DNA of 7,894 bases from contig NZ_AUCH01000031.1 in the NCBI RefSeq assembly GCF_000429665.1, positions 1 through 7,894 of the forward strand. Reading direction: 5' to 3'. Below are positions 7,001 through 7,894 of the stretch, piece by piece. A program made the position numbers and the translations under genes. The notes under the pieces were generated by a model, which saw only the letters and a list, made by a program, of their open reading frames with translations, made no database searches and was not told the DNA's origin. Position 1 is the first letter of the stretch. Every line of letters starts with the position of its first letter. The stretch comes from Azovibrio restrictus DSM 23866 (lineage in GTDB: Bacteria; Pseudomonadota; Gammaproteobacteria; Burkholderiales; Rhodocyclaceae).

Positions 7001-7483
7001 TTCGCTGTCCTCAAGGGGGGCTCCTTGACCGTCGACTTCGAAAAGCGGCCCCAAAGCGGCAATGACTTTGTCATCCGAGCCAACGCCGGATTCGAACCAG
7101 CCAGCGACCGCACGGTTCACCCCGGCAAGGTCCCGCAGCAACAGCTGTGCGAGGCATCGCTCAACGATAGACAGGTTGGCTTGCTCGAAATCCGATCTTA
7201 GAAGTGAGTAGGCGCGCGCGGAGAATCGTCCCAGGTGGTAGGCGCTGCCTGCGACCAGGCAGTGGAAGTCCCGCATCTCATCCTGCGCCCCTCGGGCAAC
7301 GACTGCTTCGATGGACTCTGCCGCTACCTCGAACGCTTGCCGCGCAGTCGTGAAGTCGCCGCCCAAATCAAGATAGCGCAAGCCATGGAGCAGCAGCGAG
7401 TAGCCGAACGAAAGCAGGTCCTCCGACAGGAGCGGACTGAAATTCGGCGCATCGATTGGCAGCTCGCCCGCGCGCCAAATCAT
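4061..7483 (-). CDS. Large Ski2-like superfamily 2 DExH helicase, 5' end disrupted by IS110-type element
   Basis: At least 1140 residues. All core SF2 motifs are present (numbered from the ATG at 7483): IELWPSQIEAA (271-281) resembling a Q-motif, Walker A LPTSAGKT (295-302), Ia TPLRALSAQ (323-331), Walker B DEGH (397-400), motif III SAI (433-435), VLVFCP (534-539), VHHGELP (598-604), motif V SSPTLAQGLNL (625-635) and motif VI NVVGRAGRA (659-667). DEGH with GRAGR points to Ski2/Hel308-like ATP-dependent nucleic-acid helicases. About 270 residues before the core and about 450 after it are outside recognised domains; the N-terminal part is probably helical. The ATG at 7483 is probably not the native start, because the frame continues upstream with protein-like sequence and no good Shine-Dalgarno precedes it. 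It could be a defence helicase (for example HamB of Hachiman), but no partner gene is visible. The core looks intact; expression after loss of the promoter is doubtful. Confidence 0.85.
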   Translation of the reverse strand: MIWRAGELPIDAPNFSPLLSEDLLSFGYSLLLHGLRYLDLGGDFTTARQAFEVAAESIEAVVARGAQDEMRDFHCLVAGSAYHLGRFSARAYSLLRSDFEQANLSIVERCLAQLLLRDLAGVNRAVAGWFESGVGSDDKVIAALGPLFEVDGQGAPLEDSEGVAEAILLGLEGNFMSAMSQTLLALERGEQHLIGEGQARLRQGLSVAGDMNFVGQWWVHRLALYIVDDLWSSSFHAILPVSGPNGTAIGDWASLRKLFITSLLCRGRSEIELWPSQIEAAKRVLEYDANLVLSLPTSAGKTRIAELCILACLATGKRVVFVTPLRALSAQTEVSLRRTFSVLGKSVSSLYGSIGASSSDVDTLKSRDIVVSTPEKLDFALRSDPTLLDDVGLVVLDEGHMIGLGEREVRYEAQIQRLLRRPDAASRRIVCLSAILPDGDQLADFTAWLTADRPDGLIKNDWRPTRLRFGEVDWNPKSKVAQLNVVVGDEHPFIPQFVVGKRTSNRANAAIVPGSQTDLCIFTAWRLIEDGQSVLVFCPIRVSVMPFAKRIIKLCTEGLLPPIITPPASAIASALAVGAEWFGPDHDILKCLRMGVAVHHGELPTQFRKEVEHLLREGILKLTVSSPTLAQGLNLAATSLIFHGHSRQGEAIDESEFRNVVGRAGRAYVDIEGLVLYPMFDEHEKRRDAWKRLIRGDKQREMESGIFRLLYWLLDRMAKKLGTRNVDALLAYVAGQGAWSFAAVPGERTRLAEAAAEDWPRHLTSLDTAIFSLLGDALIADEELESKIDEVLTSSLLMRRLARKSEGVQRALLTGLKARAKLIWTSSTAAQRRGYFLAGVGLETGRKLDEKADELESLLLKASISVDGGQTDEAVQAIITFAEIAFEIAPFKPKSLPLDWRKILEKWLKGAPVTELGDDDADEAMSLIEHAFVYNLPWAMEAVRVRAQAHAPVLDPLDLDIDQLPNLGSGSAVAAVETGTLSVSAAVLIKAGFASRLGAINAVVSTNADFDDARGLRAWLASDTVLALSVMPTWPTENSHELWKEFTAPHGAGNVAPWTTTGYTGPVQWNGGVPMPPGMPLRIVGSGPKAGVIYSSDYRELGRVRYPFSQTAIGLTVATSNGAADRISFEYTGPNDLIQS

Positions 7484-7543
7484 CCCGCGCGCCTGCCCCT
7501 TTGCAAGCAGCTTTTGACGGTAACCCGCCTCAACCGCTTGACT
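7484..7543 (-). pseudogene. Residual 5' codons of the helicase gene upstream of ATG 7483
   Basis: In the helicase frame these codons read SQAVEAGYRQKLLAKGQARG and join directly to MIWRAGELP without a stop. The amphipathic, protein-like composition suggests this is native coding sequence that lost its start codon. The frame stays open to a TGA at 7597-7595, but beyond about 7543 it enters what appears to be insertion-sequence DNA. No ATG or GTG occurs in frame in this stretch. From memory of related helicases, their N-termini extend some 25-35 residues before the equivalent of MIW, so only the first few codons would be missing. That comparison needs an alignment. Confidence 0.6.
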
Positions 7544-7894
7544 GATGGGATGGACTCCCCCGTCTTTTTGGCGCGGAATAAGCGCCTCCGGTGCTCATGG
7601 GGATGGGGATCGGGTTTCGACGAAAGGAGTCCGAAATGCATGCTACTACCGTTGCAGTGGATCTGGCCAAGAGTGTATTCCAAATCGCTATTGCAGATGG
7701 CAATTGGAAGCTTGTCGAGCAGCAGCGGCTGACCCGACACCAGTTCGAGCGCTGGTTCCAGAACCGGAGCATTGGGCTGGTGGTGATGGAAGCCTGCGGC
7801 TCCGCCCACCACTGGGGGCGCTGGCTCAATCGACTGGGCATCCCGGTGAAGTTGCTGCCGGCGGCCTACATCCGAGCGTATGTGAAGCGCAACA
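7543..7894 (+). mobile_element. IS110-family insertion sequence, left end and 5' part (cut by window edge)
   Basis: The element consists of a non-coding left end of roughly 90 nt followed by the transposase start. The junction is placed where the helicase reading frame stops looking like protein (about 7541-7555), so the boundary is uncertain by some 15 nt. IS110-family elements lack conventional terminal repeats, which prevents a sharper call. The left end contains a perfect hairpin, GGCGC (7570-7574) and GCGCC (7582-7586) around a 7-nt loop. The short leader suggests the IS1111 subgroup, in which the bridge RNA is encoded downstream of the transposase and so outside this window. It is inserted at the 5' end of the helicase gene, in divergent orientation. 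Confidence 0.65.
7636..7894 (+). CDS. IS110-family transposase, N-terminal fragment
   Basis: The first 86 codons of a DEDD (RuvC-like) transposase, running off the right edge. VAVDLAKSVFQIAIAD (residues 6-21) carries the first catalytic Asp of the RuvC-like domain in VDLAKSVF. LVVMEACGSAHHWGRWL (47-63) carries the acidic residue of the second motif. KLLPAAYIRAYVKRN follows, the point where these proteins continue toward a KTDAADA-type motif. Start ATG 7636 is preceded by AAAGGAG (7623-7629) at good spacing. No stop or frameshift is seen in the part present. The C-terminal Tnp20 domain with its serine nucleophile is beyond the window. Confidence 0.88.
   Translation, partial: MHATTVAVDLAKSVFQIAIADGNWKLVEQQRLTRHQFERWFQNRSIGLVVMEACGSAHHWGRWLNRLGIPVKLLPAAYIRAYVKRN

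Noticed and set aside
7235..7732. Plus-strand open frame of 165 codons spanning the helicase 5' end and the IS110 left end
   Set aside because: It crosses the insertion junction and overlaps the transposase in another frame; no family features.

Overview
The window looks like accessory, mobile-element-rich DNA from a proteobacterium. This is inferred from the two transposase types, the E. coli-like LexA spacing and moderately high GC; the genus cannot be named. An IS5-type element enters from the left (1 to about 347, minus strand). An IS110-type element enters from the right (about 7543 to 7894, plus strand). Two unrelated convergent cargo blocks lie between them.

Block 1 (348-3985, plus strand) is a compact four-gene operon. 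It begins with a regulatory region holding two GAAC-N4-GTTC palindromes around a probable sigma70 promoter. Next come a LexA-like self-cleaving repressor, a first three-Cys-motif partner protein (TcmP), a DUF5131/phage Gp37-Gp68 'three-Cys-motif' protein that resembles a radical-SAM or Fe-S enzyme, and a second, longer and divergent TcmP. Genes are 12 nt and 2 nt apart, then overlapping, which implies co-transcription and translational coupling. The repressor keeps the Ala-Gly cleavage site and the Ser/Lys dyad, so the operon is probably induced by DNA damage through RecA-stimulated self-cleavage. Both TcmP proteins carry motifs like those of class I (Rossmann) methyltransferases, but the second has a degenerate catalytic motif. 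The biochemical role of this module is, to my knowledge, not established. A DNA-damage or phage-responsive nucleic-acid repair, modification or defence role is inference.

Block 2 (4061 to about 7543, minus strand) is a very large Ski2-like superfamily 2 DExH helicase of a kind found in defence islands, GC-richer than the operon. Its reading frame runs upstream past the first available ATG (7483) with protein-like sequence and then meets the IS110-type element. The gene has therefore probably lost its native start and promoter to the insertion. A partner gene, if one exists, would lie beyond the right edge.

Stretches without genes: 252-489 holds the IS5 element end and the operon control region. 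3986-4060 is the short convergent gap, with no terminator that I can identify. 7544-7635 is the non-coding left end of the IS110-type element.
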